Assembly (NCBI RefSeq): GCF_000761215.1
Contig: NZ_CP009438.1
Location: forward strand, 3,217,001-3,281,000
DNA length: 64,000 nt
Reading direction: 5' to 3'
From: Streptomyces glaucescens
GTDB taxonomy: Bacteria > Actinomycetota > Actinomycetes > Streptomycetales > Streptomycetaceae
Shown: positions 17,726 through 27,670 of the stretch, in pieces
Layout of the letters: every line of letters begins with the position of its first letter
Position numbering within the stretch: position 1 is the stretch's first letter
Program-made: the position numbers and the translations under genes
The notes under the pieces: model-generated
Databases searched by the model: none
The model's input: only the letters and a program-made list of their open reading frames with translations
What the model was told of the DNA's origin: nothing

Positions 17726-17732
17726 TACTTTC

Positions 17733-18005
17733 ATGGCCGACAACACCGTGCCCGTCAGGGAAGCACGCGCACACCTCGCGGAACACATCAACCGCGCCGA
17801 GGAAGGCACTCCGACCGTCATCACGCGCAACGGCGCCCCAGTGGCCGCGATCGTGCCGATCACCGACTTCGAAGCGCTGGAGGAGGCGGCCGACGTGATG
17901 CTGGCCCGGGAGGCGGAAGCGGTCCTGGCCGACGGCGGGCCCACCGTCTCGATGGCCGAGCTGCTGGCGGACCTGTTCAGCGAGCGTGGTGAAGGCGCCG
18001 CGTGA
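17733..18005 (+). CDS. Phd/YefM-family antitoxin
   Basis: A 90-residue antitoxin. The N-terminal DNA-binding fold shows VPVREARAHLAEHINRAEEG and PTVITRNGAPVAAIVPI, typical of Phd/YefM proteins; residues 60-90 are the acidic toxin-neutralising tail. ATG 17733 has no ribosome site upstream and directly follows operator and -10-like sequence, so the message may be leaderless. It overlaps the toxin gene by GTGA, indicating coupled translation. In this family the antitoxin represses its own promoter together with the toxin. Confidence 0.9.
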   Translation: MADNTVPVREARAHLAEHINRAEEGTPTVITRNGAPVAAIVPITDFEALEEAADVMLAREAEAVLADGGPTVSMAELLADLFSERGEGAA

Positions 18006-18271
18006 AGTACGCCTTCCGGTTCACCGCTGCTGCACAGCGGCAGCTTCGGGCCATCAGCCGGCACGATGCCATGCGCATCCTGACCGCGTTGACCGCGCTC
18101 GGCGACGACCCGTACCGCGAGGACGCCGATGTCAGGAAGCTCACCGGCCCGTCCGGGCTCTACCGGCTCAGGGTCGGCAGCTACCGGGTCGCCTACCAGG
18201 TCAACGATGGTGAGCTCGTCATCCTCGTCGTCAAGGTAGGCGACCGGCGGGACGTGTACCGCAACCTGTAG
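18002..18271 (+). CDS. RelE/ParE-family toxin
   Basis: An 89-residue basic protein. The pattern FRFTAAAQRQLRAISRHDAM, then KLTGPSGLYRLRVGSYRVAY and VVKVGDRRDVYRNL, is that of RelE-type mRNA interferases, where Arg/Lys and a C-terminal Tyr contribute to ribosome-dependent mRNA cleavage. GTG 18002 overlaps the antitoxin stop by four bases. A ParE (gyrase-directed) role cannot be excluded, but pairing with a Phd/YefM antitoxin and the R-Y end favour RelE. Confidence 0.9.
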   Translation: MKYAFRFTAAAQRQLRAISRHDAMRILTALTALGDDPYREDADVRKLTGPSGLYRLRVGSYRVAYQVNDGELVILVVKVGDRRDVYRNL

Positions 18272-18274
18272 GGG

Positions 18275-19216
18275 TCAGGCCACAGACCAGGCGATGCCGT
18301 CGAGGATGTCGTGTTCGCTCACCACGACCTCCTCGGCGCCGATCCGCTCCATGATCGCCAGCAGGACGAGCGCCCCCGCGGCGATCACGTCCACCCGGCC
18401 GGGATGCATGGACGGCACGGCGGCGCGCTCGGCGTGGGTGGAGCGCAGCAGCCAGCCGGTGATCTCGCGGACCCTGTCCCGGGAGATCCGGGAGTGGTGG
18501 ATGGCCGCCGAGTCGTACTCCGGCAGCTCCTGCGCGATCGCCGACACCGTCGTCACCGAACCGGCCAGGCCCACCAGGGTGCGCGCCTCGCGCAGCGGCA
18601 CCGTCTCCTCGGCCAGGTCGAGCGCGGCCTCGATGTCGGCGCGCATCGCCGCGATCTGCTCCTCGGTGGGCGGGTCGGACACCGCGCCGTCCACCACCAG
18701 GTGCCGCTCGGTCATCCGGACGCAGCCGACGTCGACGGAGCGGGCGGCGCGCACATGTTCCTCGCCCACGACGAACTCGGTGGAGCCGCCGCCGATGTCG
18801 ACGACGAGGAAGGGCCGCTCCAGGCGGTCGTGCCCGGTCAGTTCCTTCGTCGCGCCGGTGAAGGAGAACTCGGCCTCCTGGTCGCCGCTGATCACCTCGG
18901 GCTCGACGCCCAGGATGTCCACGACCCCGCGCACGAAGTCGTCCCGGTTCTCGGCGTCCCGGGAGGCGGAGGTGGCCACGAAGCGCACCCGCTCGGCGCC
19001 GTACTCCTGGATGACGGCGGCGTACTCGCGGCACGCGGCGAAGGTCCGCTCCAGCGCCTCGGGTGCCAGCCGGCCGGTGCGGTCGACGCCCTGGCCGAGC
19101 CGCACGATCGTCATACGGCGGTCCAGCTCCGCCAGTTCGCCCGTCACCGGGTCGCAGTCGGCGACCAGCAGACGGATGGAGTTCGTACCGCAGTCGACGG
19201 CGGCGACCCGGGTCAC
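18275..19216 (-). CDS. Ppx/GppA exopolyphosphatase family protein
   Basis: A 313-residue phosphatase of the actin-like ATPase fold. VAAVDCGTNSIRLLVAD is the N-terminal phosphate-binding loop, VATSASRDAENRDDF and VVDIGGGSTEFVVG the central and second phosphate loops. It degrades polyphosphate or (p)ppGpp-type nucleotides. The start GTG 19216 was chosen because it forms a GTGA overlap with the DUF501 stop and has GAGGGG 8 bases upstream; the GTG at 19225 is too close to that site. It is shorter than GppA and lacks the HD-like C-terminal domain. Confidence 0.92.
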   Translation of the reverse strand: MTRVAAVDCGTNSIRLLVADCDPVTGELAELDRRMTIVRLGQGVDRTGRLAPEALERTFAACREYAAVIQEYGAERVRFVATSASRDAENRDDFVRGVVDILGVEPEVISGDQEAEFSFTGATKELTGHDRLERPFLVVDIGGGSTEFVVGEEHVRAARSVDVGCVRMTERHLVVDGAVSDPPTEEQIAAMRADIEAALDLAEETVPLREARTLVGLAGSVTTVSAIAQELPEYDSAAIHHSRISRDRVREITGWLLRSTHAERAAVPSMHPGRVDVIAAGALVLLAIMERIGAEEVVVSEHDILDGIAWSVA

Positions 19217-19746
19217 TGTCCGCACCCCTCACCGGCGAGGGTCACGCAGGACCCCTTGCGCCACCACTCCGGCAGCATGGCGAGGGCCTCGTCGCCGAGC
19301 GGGTTCACGCCGGGGCCGGCGGCCAGCGAGTGGGCGACCAGCACGTGCAGGCACTTCACCCGGTCCGGCATGCCGCCGGCGCTGGGGAAGCCCGTCAGTT
19401 CCTCGATCTCGTCGCGGCGCCGGATGTAGTCCTCGTGCGCGGCGCGGTAGGCGGCGGCCAGCTCCGGGTCGCTCTCCAGCCGGGCCGTCATCTCCTTCAT
19501 GACGCCGTTCGCCTCCAGCGTGCCGATGGCCGAGTTGGCCTTGGGGCACGTCAGGTAGTACAGCGTCGGGAAGGGCGTGCCGTCGGGCAGGCGCGGGGCC
19601 GTCTCCACGACGTCCGGCTGCCCGCAGGGGCAGCGGTGCGCGATCGCGCGCAGCCCGCGCGGCGGCCGGCCGAGCTGCTGCTTGAATGCCTCGACGTCCG
19701 CGTCGGTGGGCTCGGTGCGCGGGGTGGGCGGCGGGGGCGTTTCCAT
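19213..19746 (-). CDS. DUF501 domain protein
   Basis: A 177-residue soluble protein starting at ATG 19746. Residues 25-165 hold the DUF501 pattern: LGRPPRGLRAIAHRCPCGQP, a Cys pair and YYLTCPKANSAIGTLEANGVM, then DYIRRRDEI and CLHVLVAHSLAAGPGVNPLGDE. The conserved Cys and His residues suggest metal binding, but no function is known. It sits between ftsB and ppx, an arrangement conserved in actinobacteria, and overlaps ppx by four bases. Confidence 0.88.
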   Translation of the reverse strand: METPPPPTPRTEPTDADVEAFKQQLGRPPRGLRAIAHRCPCGQPDVVETAPRLPDGTPFPTLYYLTCPKANSAIGTLEANGVMKEMTARLESDPELAAAYRAAHEDYIRRRDEIEELTGFPSAGGMPDRVKCLHVLVAHSLAAGPGVNPLGDEALAMLPEWWRKGSCVTLAGEGCGQ

Positions 19747-19775
19747 GCCTGTCTTTCTGTGTCCGTTCAACTCGT

Positions 19776-20252
19776 TCAGCTGTCCGAGGCGTCGGCCTTG
19801 TCGACGCCGTCCCAGACGTTCGAGTACCAGGGCCGGTCGGCCCCTTCCGTGTCGGTGCGGGACCGCTCGGCGGCGTCGGGGTCGATCACCACGTACCCGG
19901 TCTCGCCGGGCATCACGTAGTGCAGCCGCTTGCGGATCTGCTGCTCGGCGTACGCGTCGTCCTGCCAGCGCGCCTTGGCGTCGCGCAGCTGTTCGACGCG
20001 TTCCCGGGCCTGGCGCTGCTCCTCCCGCAGGTCCGCGATCTCGGCGCGCTGGGCGACGTACTGCCTTATCGGGTAGGCGAGCGCCACGACCAGCGAGCAC
20101 AGCACGAGCGCGAGGAGCGCGGCCCGGCCGGTGAGGCGGGAGCGCCGGGCCTGCCGCTTGGTCTGCGAGCGGTAGACCCGGGCGGCGGTCTGTTCGCCGA
20201 GCAGCCTGATCCTGGTCGCGGTGGAGAACCGGTCCCGGTCCTTCACGGCCAT
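19776..20252 (-). CDS. FtsB/DivIC-type septum formation initiator
   Basis: A 158-residue single-pass membrane protein. Residues 1-42 are cytosolic and Arg-rich, 43-63 form the membrane helix (LLALVLCSLVVALAYPI), and 66-100 a coiled coil (EIADLREEQRQARERVEQL), followed by IRKRLHYVMPGETGYVVIDP, the conserved post-coil motif of DivIC/FtsB. It partners FtsL and FtsQ in the divisome. Location just downstream of eno on the same strand is the classical actinobacterial order. Confidence 0.9.
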   Translation of the reverse strand: MAVKDRDRFSTATRIRLLGEQTAARVYRSQTKRQARRSRLTGRAALLALVLCSLVVALAYPIRQYVAQRAEIADLREEQRQARERVEQLRDAKARWQDDAYAEQQIRKRLHYVMPGETGYVVIDPDAAERSRTDTEGADRPWYSNVWDGVDKADASDS

Positions 20253-20359
20253 GTTGCCGCCTCCCGTTCACGCGCGTACGTCCCCGCACACGGTACGGGA
20301 CCGCGTACGGGGACGTACGTACGACGCTTCCTACGGGGCGGTGCTCAGCCCCGCGGCGC

Positions 20360-21712
<1,353 letters not shown>

Positions 21713-21825
21713 CTAACCGGCTCGGGGCGATCGGCCAGCCGGCCGCCCACCCCGTGGACGGAACCGAGAATAAATTGTTTCCGTGCGGAACAAAGACGGT
21801 TCCGGATATCGAGACCGGAAAATGA

Positions 21826-21867
21826 CCCCGCCCCGGTGCGTACGGGGGAACACGCACCGGGGCGGGG
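21826..21867 (-). terminator. Terminator after rpfA
   Basis: CCCCGCCCCGGTGCGT and ACGCACCGGGGCGGGG form a 16-bp stem around a 10-base loop, 39 bases after the rpfA stop on the minus strand; TCATTTT follows. Confidence 0.85.
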
Positions 21868-21905
21868 AGTCTGCGGGCCCCCTGGCGGGGTGCGCCTGCC
21901 GCTGG

Positions 21906-22610
<705 letters not shown>

Positions 22611-22612
22611 TC

Positions 22613-22865
22613 ACCGACGCCTACGAGGTGAGCTGTCGGGTTCGGGCCGGTTGAGTTGCCCGGCCGCGGCCCTCACGGGCTGCGGCTTCACCCCTAGCCG
22701 GTGCCGGCGTCGAGTCTCCTCGGCCACCGGACCCGGCACTAACCTTGGGTCCCCCGCTCCTGCCTGCGGCGCTTGACGCGACGACTGTTCCCGGACGGCC
22801 GCTGGCAGGATTCGGCGTTGCGGCAGCCGGGGCTCGCGGTGACGAGCGGTCTTGACCGTAGCCAC
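22613..22865 (-). promoter_or_regulatory. ydaO-type c-di-AMP riboswitch in the rpfA leader
   Basis: On the minus strand the leader shows the ydaO landmarks in order: CGCCGAATCCTGCC, GGCAGGAGCGGGGGACCC pairing back to it, GGGGTGAAGCCGC, and the 3' block CCGAACCCGACAGCTCACC ending in CTCGTAGGCG a few bases before the rpfA start. In Streptomyces this class binds c-di-AMP and turns rpfA off. The boundaries are approximate, from consensus recall rather than a covariance model. Confidence 0.88.
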
Positions 22866-22893
22866 GCGTTCCGCGGAATTTCAAAGACGATCA

Positions 22894-22909
22894 GGTCTTC
22901 TGAGACCTA
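22894..22909. promoter_or_regulatory. Inverted repeat upstream of the riboswitch
   Basis: AGGTCT-TCTG-AGACCT is a perfect 6+6 inverted repeat about 30 bases upstream of the riboswitch, within an AT-richer stretch containing TTATAAA on the minus strand. It may be an operator or an early leader hairpin. Confidence 0.35.
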
Positions 22910-22963
22910 TCTCTCACCGCGTTTATAACGGACATTCGGCCCGAACCATACTCTGAAGTCCCG

Positions 22964-23989
22964 CTACTTTTCGCCCGGTTCGACCCCTACTTCCAGGGTC
23001 TGACCCGGGAGGATGAGGTCGGGGTCGTCACCCACGGCCGCCTTGTTCTCGGCGTAGAGCGCGGCCCATCCGCCCTGCACCTCAAGGGAGTCGGCGATGC
23101 CCCAGAGGCTGTCGCCGGTGCGGACCGTGTAGGTGCCGTCGGCCGCGTCGCGGGCGGCGGAGTCACGGGAGGCGTGACGGCCCGGCGACTCGGCCGCACG
23201 GCTGTCCTCGGCGTCCTCCTCGGCACTGTCCCCGCGGTGACGGCCGTTACCGGTGGAACCCGAGGCGTTCTGCCCCAACTTGTCCGAGTCGTTGTTCTTG
23301 GTGGTCGCCGTGGGCGCATTGTCCGTGCTGTCGGGAGAATCCCCCTCGGCGGAGCCTTCCGCCGCATTCGACGCGGAGTCAGGGGACGGCGAGGCGGTGG
23401 CGGAGCCGGACGGTGTCGACTCCGGCGACTTCGCGGGCCTTCCGGAGTCACCGGAACTTCCGGAGCCTTCGGTCGTTCTCGGCGCATCGGACGGATCGGA
23501 CGACCGCGACGAGCCGGACAAGCCGGACCCGGGGGTGCCGGCCGCCTCGGGAGCGGCCGCCAGGCCCGACGCGGCGTCAGCCGCCAGGCCGGTGTCCACG
23601 CCCGCCGGGGCCGAGTCCCCGTCCAGACCGGCCAGCAGGCCGCAGGTGGGCCACGCGCCGACGCCCTCGGCGGCCAGGATCCGCTCGGCGACGGCTATCT
23701 GCTGCGAACGGCTGGCCACGTCGGGGCTCTCCGCGTAGTCCAGGCCGCCGTGCTTCACCCAGTCGTCCTGGGAGATCTGGAGGCCGCCGTAGTAGCCGTT
23801 GCCGTTGTTCGCGCTCCAGGAGCCACCGCTCTCGCACTCCGCGACCCTGTCCCACGTCACTCCGGTGGCGGCGCTCGCGCCGGTCGCGCCGAGCAGCGGG
23901 ATGGCGATGGCGGAACCGGTCACTCCGGCCGCGACGATGAGGGCCGGAGCCTGGCGGGGGCGACGGTGACGACCGTTCCCGGAGAGCAT
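22964..23989 (-). CDS. rpfC: Resuscitation-promoting factor with long linker and LysM
   Basis: A 341-residue secreted Rpf paralogue upstream of rpfA on the same strand. Start ATG 23989 gives a signal peptide (residues 1-38, MLSGNGRHRRPRQAPALIV, ending ASA); the frame extends further upstream but without export features. The Rpf domain (about 39-113) contains WDRVAECESGGSWSANNGNG and YYGGLQISQDDW. Residues 115-285 are a Ser/Asp/Gly-rich low-complexity linker, and 287-341 a LysM domain (YTVRTGDSLWGIADSL). The symbol follows the S. coelicolor order in which rpfC neighbours rpfA; function is inferred from the family. Confidence 0.88.
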   Translation of the reverse strand: MLSGNGRHRRPRQAPALIVAAGVTGSAIAIPLLGATGASAATGVTWDRVAECESGGSWSANNGNGYYGGLQISQDDWVKHGGLDYAESPDVASRSQQIAVAERILAAEGVGAWPTCGLLAGLDGDSAPAGVDTGLAADAASGLAAAPEAAGTPGSGLSGSSRSSDPSDAPRTTEGSGSSGDSGRPAKSPESTPSGSATASPSPDSASNAAEGSAEGDSPDSTDNAPTATTKNNDSDKLGQNASGSTGNGRHRGDSAEEDAEDSRAAESPGRHASRDSAARDAADGTYTVRTGDSLWGIADSLEVQGGWAALYAENKAAVGDDPDLILPGQTLEVGVEPGEK

Positions 23990-24082
23990 GCGGGGACCTT
24001 TCGCGAGACAGCGGTGACGGTGCGGCGGAGATGCTGTGATCATCGCCGCCACACTGATGGGTGAACGTAGCGGCAGACGATC

Positions 24083-24095
24083 ACTTGTCACAAGT
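24083..24095. promoter_or_regulatory. Inverted repeat at the rpfC promoter
   Basis: ACTTGT-C-ACAAGT is a perfect 13-base inverted repeat about 95 bases upstream of the rpfC start. On the minus strand TTGTGA overlaps it, and TACGTT lies 18 bases downstream, a plausible promoter pair. The repeat could be a repressor site. Confidence 0.4.
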
Positions 24096-24289
24096 TAATG
24101 CCGCGTAGATCACGTGAAGATCACAGAGGTGAAGGCGTGTCATCTTTGTGTTCGGCGGTGGAAGTCCTCGCGCCGAGCCGTGGGGACCGCCACCGGGACC
24201 GCCGCGGACTCACCGCTCGACGCGGCGAGGACCTCACCGCCCGGCCCGGCTGTCGCCGCTCGACGCCGCGCGGGTGCCGGCACTCCGCC

Positions 24290-24370
24290 CGGCTCAGGAC
24301 ATCTCCGCCCTGCCCGGCTCAGGACCTCACCGCCAGGCCCGGCTCAGGACCTCACCGCCAGGCCCGGCCG
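24290..24370. repeat. 25-bp tandem repeat downstream of the P450 gene
   Basis: Three 25-base units begin with CGGCTCAGGAC at 24290, 24315 and 24340; the last two are identical, and a truncated unit follows. Related fragments occur from about 24228. They lie in the gap between the P450 stop (24397) and the rpfC promoter. The rest of this gap holds no gene I can support. Confidence 0.85.
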
Positions 24371-24396
24371 GGGCGCCGCCCGGCGTCGCGCGGGCG

Positions 24397-25668
24397 TCAC
24401 CGCTCCGGGGTGAACTCCACGGGCAGGGTGCGCAGTCCGCGCATGATGAGACCGCCGCGCCAGCGCAGCTCCGCGGGGTCCGCGGCGAGCCTGAGGTCCG
24501 GGAGGCGGGTCAGCAGGGTGGCGAGCGCGGTCTGGCCCTCCAGCCGGGCGAGCGGGGCGCCCAGGCAGTAGTGGATGCCGTGCCCGTAGCCCAGGTGCTG
24601 GTTGTCGCGGCGGGCCAGGTCCAGGGTGTCCGGGTCGGTGAACCGGGCCGGATCGCGGTCGGCGGCGGCCAGTACGACCAGGACCGGGTCGCCGGGCGCG
24701 ATGTCCTGCCCGCCGATGGTGAGCGGCTGGGTGGCGAAGCGCCAGGTGGCGAGCTCCACCGGGCCGTCGTAGCGCAGCAGTTCCTCCACGCCGGTGGCGA
24801 GCAGGTCGCGCTCGCCCGCGGCCAGCGACCGCTGGAGGCGCCGCCGCTCGCCGGGATGGGTGAGCAGGGCGTAGGTGCCGTTGCCGATGAGGTTGACGGT
24901 GGTCTCGAAACCGGCGAAGAGCAGGATGAACGCCATCGCCGCCGCCTCGTTCTCGGTCAGGTGCTCACCGTGGTCGGAGGCGCGGATGAGGCCCGAGATC
25001 AGGTCCTCGCCGGGGGCCGGCTCGGCGGGCAGGGCCTCGCGCTTGCGGTGGATGAGGTCGGCGAGGTAGCCGCGCATCTTCTTCACCGAGCGCGCCACCC
25101 CGCCGCGCGGTCCGCCGCCGTGCCGGATCATCATGCCCGCCCAGTCCCGGAAGTCGTCCTGGTCCTCACGCGGGACGCCGAGCATGTCGCAGATGGCGTA
25201 GATGGGCAGCGGGAAGGCGAACTCGTGGATGAGGTCGGCGGAACCCTTCGCCGCGAACCCGTCGATGAGACGGTCGGTCAGCTCCTGCACCCGCGGCGCG
25301 AACTCGGCCACGCGCCGGGGCGTGAACGCCTTGGAGACCAGGCGGCGCAGCCGTGTGTGGTCCGGCGGGTCGATGTTGAGCAGGTGCGTCATCAGCTCCG
25401 CCTTGCGCTCCCCGGGGATGCCCGTCTTGCCCTTGGCGTGCGCGGGCTCGTCGTGGTGCGCCGGGTTCTTCGACAGCCGCTGGTCGGCGAGGGCCTGCTT
25501 GGCGTCCGCGTACCGGGTGACCAGCCAGGCCTCCACCCCGCTGGGCAGCCGGGTCCGGTGCACCGGGGCGTGCTCGCGGAGCCAGGCGTAGGCGGGGTAG
25601 GGGTCGGTGGCGAACTCCCAGGTGAAGAGTTCCGGGGCCGGGGTCGGGGGGTGGGGCTGGTCGGTCAC
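24397..25668 (-). CDS. Cytochrome P450 (CYP107-like)
   Basis: A 423-residue soluble monooxygenase. The I-helix motif is LLFAGFETTVN (Glu-Thr pair for oxygen activation), the K-helix ExxR motif lies in EELLRY, and the heme loop HLGYGHGIHYCLG carries the thiolate Cys with Tyr in place of the usual Phe. The gene begins at GTG 25668, overlapping the mazG stop by GTGA, so the two are translationally coupled. S. coelicolor has CYP107U1 at this chromosomal position, but family number and substrate are inferred. No ferredoxin gene is adjacent. Confidence 0.9.
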   Translation of the reverse strand: MTDQPHPPTPAPELFTWEFATDPYPAYAWLREHAPVHRTRLPSGVEAWLVTRYADAKQALADQRLSKNPAHHDEPAHAKGKTGIPGERKAELMTHLLNIDPPDHTRLRRLVSKAFTPRRVAEFAPRVQELTDRLIDGFAAKGSADLIHEFAFPLPIYAICDMLGVPREDQDDFRDWAGMMIRHGGGPRGGVARSVKKMRGYLADLIHRKREALPAEPAPGEDLISGLIRASDHGEHLTENEAAAMAFILLFAGFETTVNLIGNGTYALLTHPGERRRLQRSLAAGERDLLATGVEELLRYDGPVELATWRFATQPLTIGGQDIAPGDPVLVVLAAADRDPARFTDPDTLDLARRDNQHLGYGHGIHYCLGAPLARLEGQTALATLLTRLPDLRLAADPAELRWRGGLIMRGLRTLPVEFTPER

Positions 25669-26672
25669 GGCGTCGACCGTATCCGCTCCTCGTGAGCGAC
25701 GATCGCGTCCCGGTACGCCCGGGCCGCCGCGCGCAGGGCCGCCTCCGGATCGGTGCCCTCGGCCTCCGCGCGGGCCGCCAGGGCCAGCAGTTCGTAGCCG
25801 ATGCCCTCGGACGCGGGCAGGGGGACGTCCAGGCCCGCGGTGCGCACCCGGGAGGCCAGCTTGGCGGCGAGGGCGAGGCCGGGCTGGTGGAGGGGGACGC
25901 CCTCGGTCACCGAGGTGCGCTGCTTCTCCTCCGCCTTGGTGCGCACCCAGTGCTCCTTGACCTCCTCCGGGGTGGTGGCCGTGGCGTCGCCGAAGACGTG
26001 CGGATGGCGGTGGATGAGCTTGGCGACGATGCCGCCGGCCACGTCGTCGACGGAGAAGGGGTCCTGCGGGTCCTCCTCGGCGATCCGGGCGTGGAAGACG
26101 ACCTGGAGCAGGACGTCACCCAGTTCCTCGCGCAGCTCGTCGCGGTCGCCGTCCTCGATGGCCTCGACGAGTTCGTACGCCTCCTCGATGGCGTACTTCG
26201 CCAGTCCCTCGTGGGTCTTGCGGGACGTCCAGGGGCACTCCTCGCGGAGGCGGTCCATGACCTGCACGAGGTCGAGGAGCCGGGCGCCGGGCAGGTCGTA
26301 GGAGGCGGGCAGCAGCTCCAGCTCGGGCATCCGCACCCGGCCGGAACCGGCGAGCCGGGCCAGCCCGTCGGTCAGGGCGGGCTCGCCCTCGCCGGTGGCG
26401 ACCACGACGACCGTCCGTCCGCCGGCGCACGCGTCGACCAGTTCCTCGGCGGTCGGCGCGGCCTCGTCGACCGCTATGCCCGCCTCCCGCAGGTAGGGGA
26501 GCTGGGGGTGCGCCCCGTCCGCGCACAGGACGCGGTCGGCGTCGCGCAGGGCCTGCCAGGCGGGCCAGGACAGCAGGCCGGGGGCGACGCGGTGGCTGGT
26601 GGTGAGCAGGACGACACGGCCGGGGGCGGCCTGGTCCGGTGTGCCTGCCGGGCGGGAGCTGGTTGCGTTCAC
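25665..26672 (-). CDS. mazG: MazG nucleoside triphosphate pyrophosphohydrolase
   Basis: About 335 residues. Residues 15-115 resemble a reduced SAM methylase-like domain (VVLLTTSHRVAPGLL, VVVVATGEGEPALTDGLARL). The MazG core (about 130-320) has CPWTSRKTHEGLAKYAIEEAYELVEAIE with the metal-binding EExxE and the later ELREELGDVLLQVVFHARIAEE helix. It hydrolyses NTPs to monophosphates and PPi, clearing aberrant or excess nucleotides. The start is uncertain: GTG 26672 or GTG 26690 are both possible with weak ribosome sites. Coupled to the downstream P450. Confidence 0.9.
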   Translation of the reverse strand: MNATSSRPAGTPDQAAPGRVVLLTTSHRVAPGLLSWPAWQALRDADRVLCADGAHPQLPYLREAGIAVDEAAPTAEELVDACAGGRTVVVVATGEGEPALTDGLARLAGSGRVRMPELELLPASYDLPGARLLDLVQVMDRLREECPWTSRKTHEGLAKYAIEEAYELVEAIEDGDRDELREELGDVLLQVVFHARIAEEDPQDPFSVDDVAGGIVAKLIHRHPHVFGDATATTPEEVKEHWVRTKAEEKQRTSVTEGVPLHQPGLALAAKLASRVRTAGLDVPLPASEGIGYELLALAARAEAEGTDPEAALRAAARAYRDAIVAHEERIRSTP

Positions 26673-26824
26673 GATCCGAACGTAACCCACACCGCCGGAA
26701 GACCTCGGACGTTGTCCACAGACCCGGTGTGATCATGTGACCGGATTCCCGGCCGTGCCGTTCCCGCGGGACACCGTTCAGGCCCCGGCGAGGACGAGAC
26801 ACCCCCTGGCGGCCCGCCACGCGC

Positions 26825-27469
26825 TCACGCCGGCCGCTGCTCCTGCGCCGCCGTGACCTCCCGCACCCACGGGGTCCTCGCGTCGACGCGGCCGCTCCTC
26901 TCCACGTCCCAGCGGCCGTAGCGCGGGTTCAGGTCGACACCGAGCTTCGCGGAGGCCTCGGACAGGGCCTTCCAGAACTCGGGCCGGCTGGTGTCGGTGC
27001 CGAGCTTGGCGGCGAGCTTCTGCGCCTCAAGCTGGAGGCGCAGGTTCTCGTCCAGGCGCCCCGGGGCCACGCTGTACTGCTGGAGCCACGCCGTCTCCAG
27101 CGCCTCGGCCCCGCCCACCTGCTGCTCCAGGCCGGACCGCATCTCCTGGATCTCCTTGCGGGTCACGGTGACGCCGGCGTCCTGCGCGGCACGGTGCAGC
27201 ACCCGGTCGAGGACCATGCCGTGCAGGGTGTCGCGGGCGAGGCTGCCGGTCTTGGCGACGGCCTGGGCGTACTGCGCGTCGTCGGCGACCGCGGCGCGCT
27301 GGGCCGCGCGCACCTCGTCGACCCGGTTCTCCAGCTGTGCGACGGTGATCCGCTGGCCGCCGACGACGGCCGCCGCGCCGGGACGCGCGTCGTTCCCGCA
27401 GGCGGTGAGGAGCGGTGCCGCGGCGATCGCGGCGGACAGCAGGAGCGCGGTGCGACGGCGGCGGTGCAA
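26825..27469 (-). CDS. SurA-N-like lipoprotein
   Basis: A 214-residue lipoprotein. The start is TTG 27469, with AGGAGG five bases upstream; no ATG or GTG fits. Residues 1-23 are a lipoprotein signal with lipobox LLTAC. The mature part (AAAVVGGQRITVAQLENRVDEV and following helices) resembles the N-terminal region of SurA/PrsA chaperones, without a visible rotamase domain. It is probably an extracellular folding or scaffold factor anchored to the membrane. It lies upstream of mazG on the same strand, with a 152-base gap. Confidence 0.85.
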   Translation of the reverse strand: MHRRRRTALLLSAAIAAAPLLTACGNDARPGAAAVVGGQRITVAQLENRVDEVRAAQRAAVADDAQYAQAVAKTGSLARDTLHGMVLDRVLHRAAQDAGVTVTRKEIQEMRSGLEQQVGGAEALETAWLQQYSVAPGRLDENLRLQLEAQKLAAKLGTDTSRPEFWKALSEASAKLGVDLNPRYGRWDVERSGRVDARTPWVREVTAAQEQRPA

Positions 27470-27670
27470 GGAGACCTCCTGAGGAGATTGTGCGGCGGTG
27501 CACAAAGTCTTGCGGTGATCGATGGTAGGCAGGGGAGCGGCTCTGGCCAACCCATTCGACCAACGATTCACGCCGACTTCGGGCACCGGCGCGCCGCCCG
27601 CGGACGCCGTCCCCCAGGACGACGCGTGCCGTCCCGTCCCATCCGTCAGGGCCTTTCGTAACGACAGGCC

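Larger units (their letters stand above)
17222..17732. other. Long noncoding interval between ndh and the toxin-antitoxin pair
   Basis: No convincing gene occupies this interval. It contains a perfect 15-base inverted repeat at 17263-17277 (TTAGATCATGTCTAA), a near-perfect Rex-type site at 17488-17505, and the antitoxin operator at its right end. A frame opening at GTG 17490 overlaps the Rex site, has no ribosome site and irregular composition; I did not call it. The spacing suggests ndh may have a long leader. Confidence 0.5.

Noticed and set aside
17490..17732. Possible small gene starting GTG 17490 in the ndh-antitoxin gap
   Set aside because: Its start lies inside a Rex-type palindrome, no ribosome site precedes it, and the frame simply runs into the antitoxin gene.
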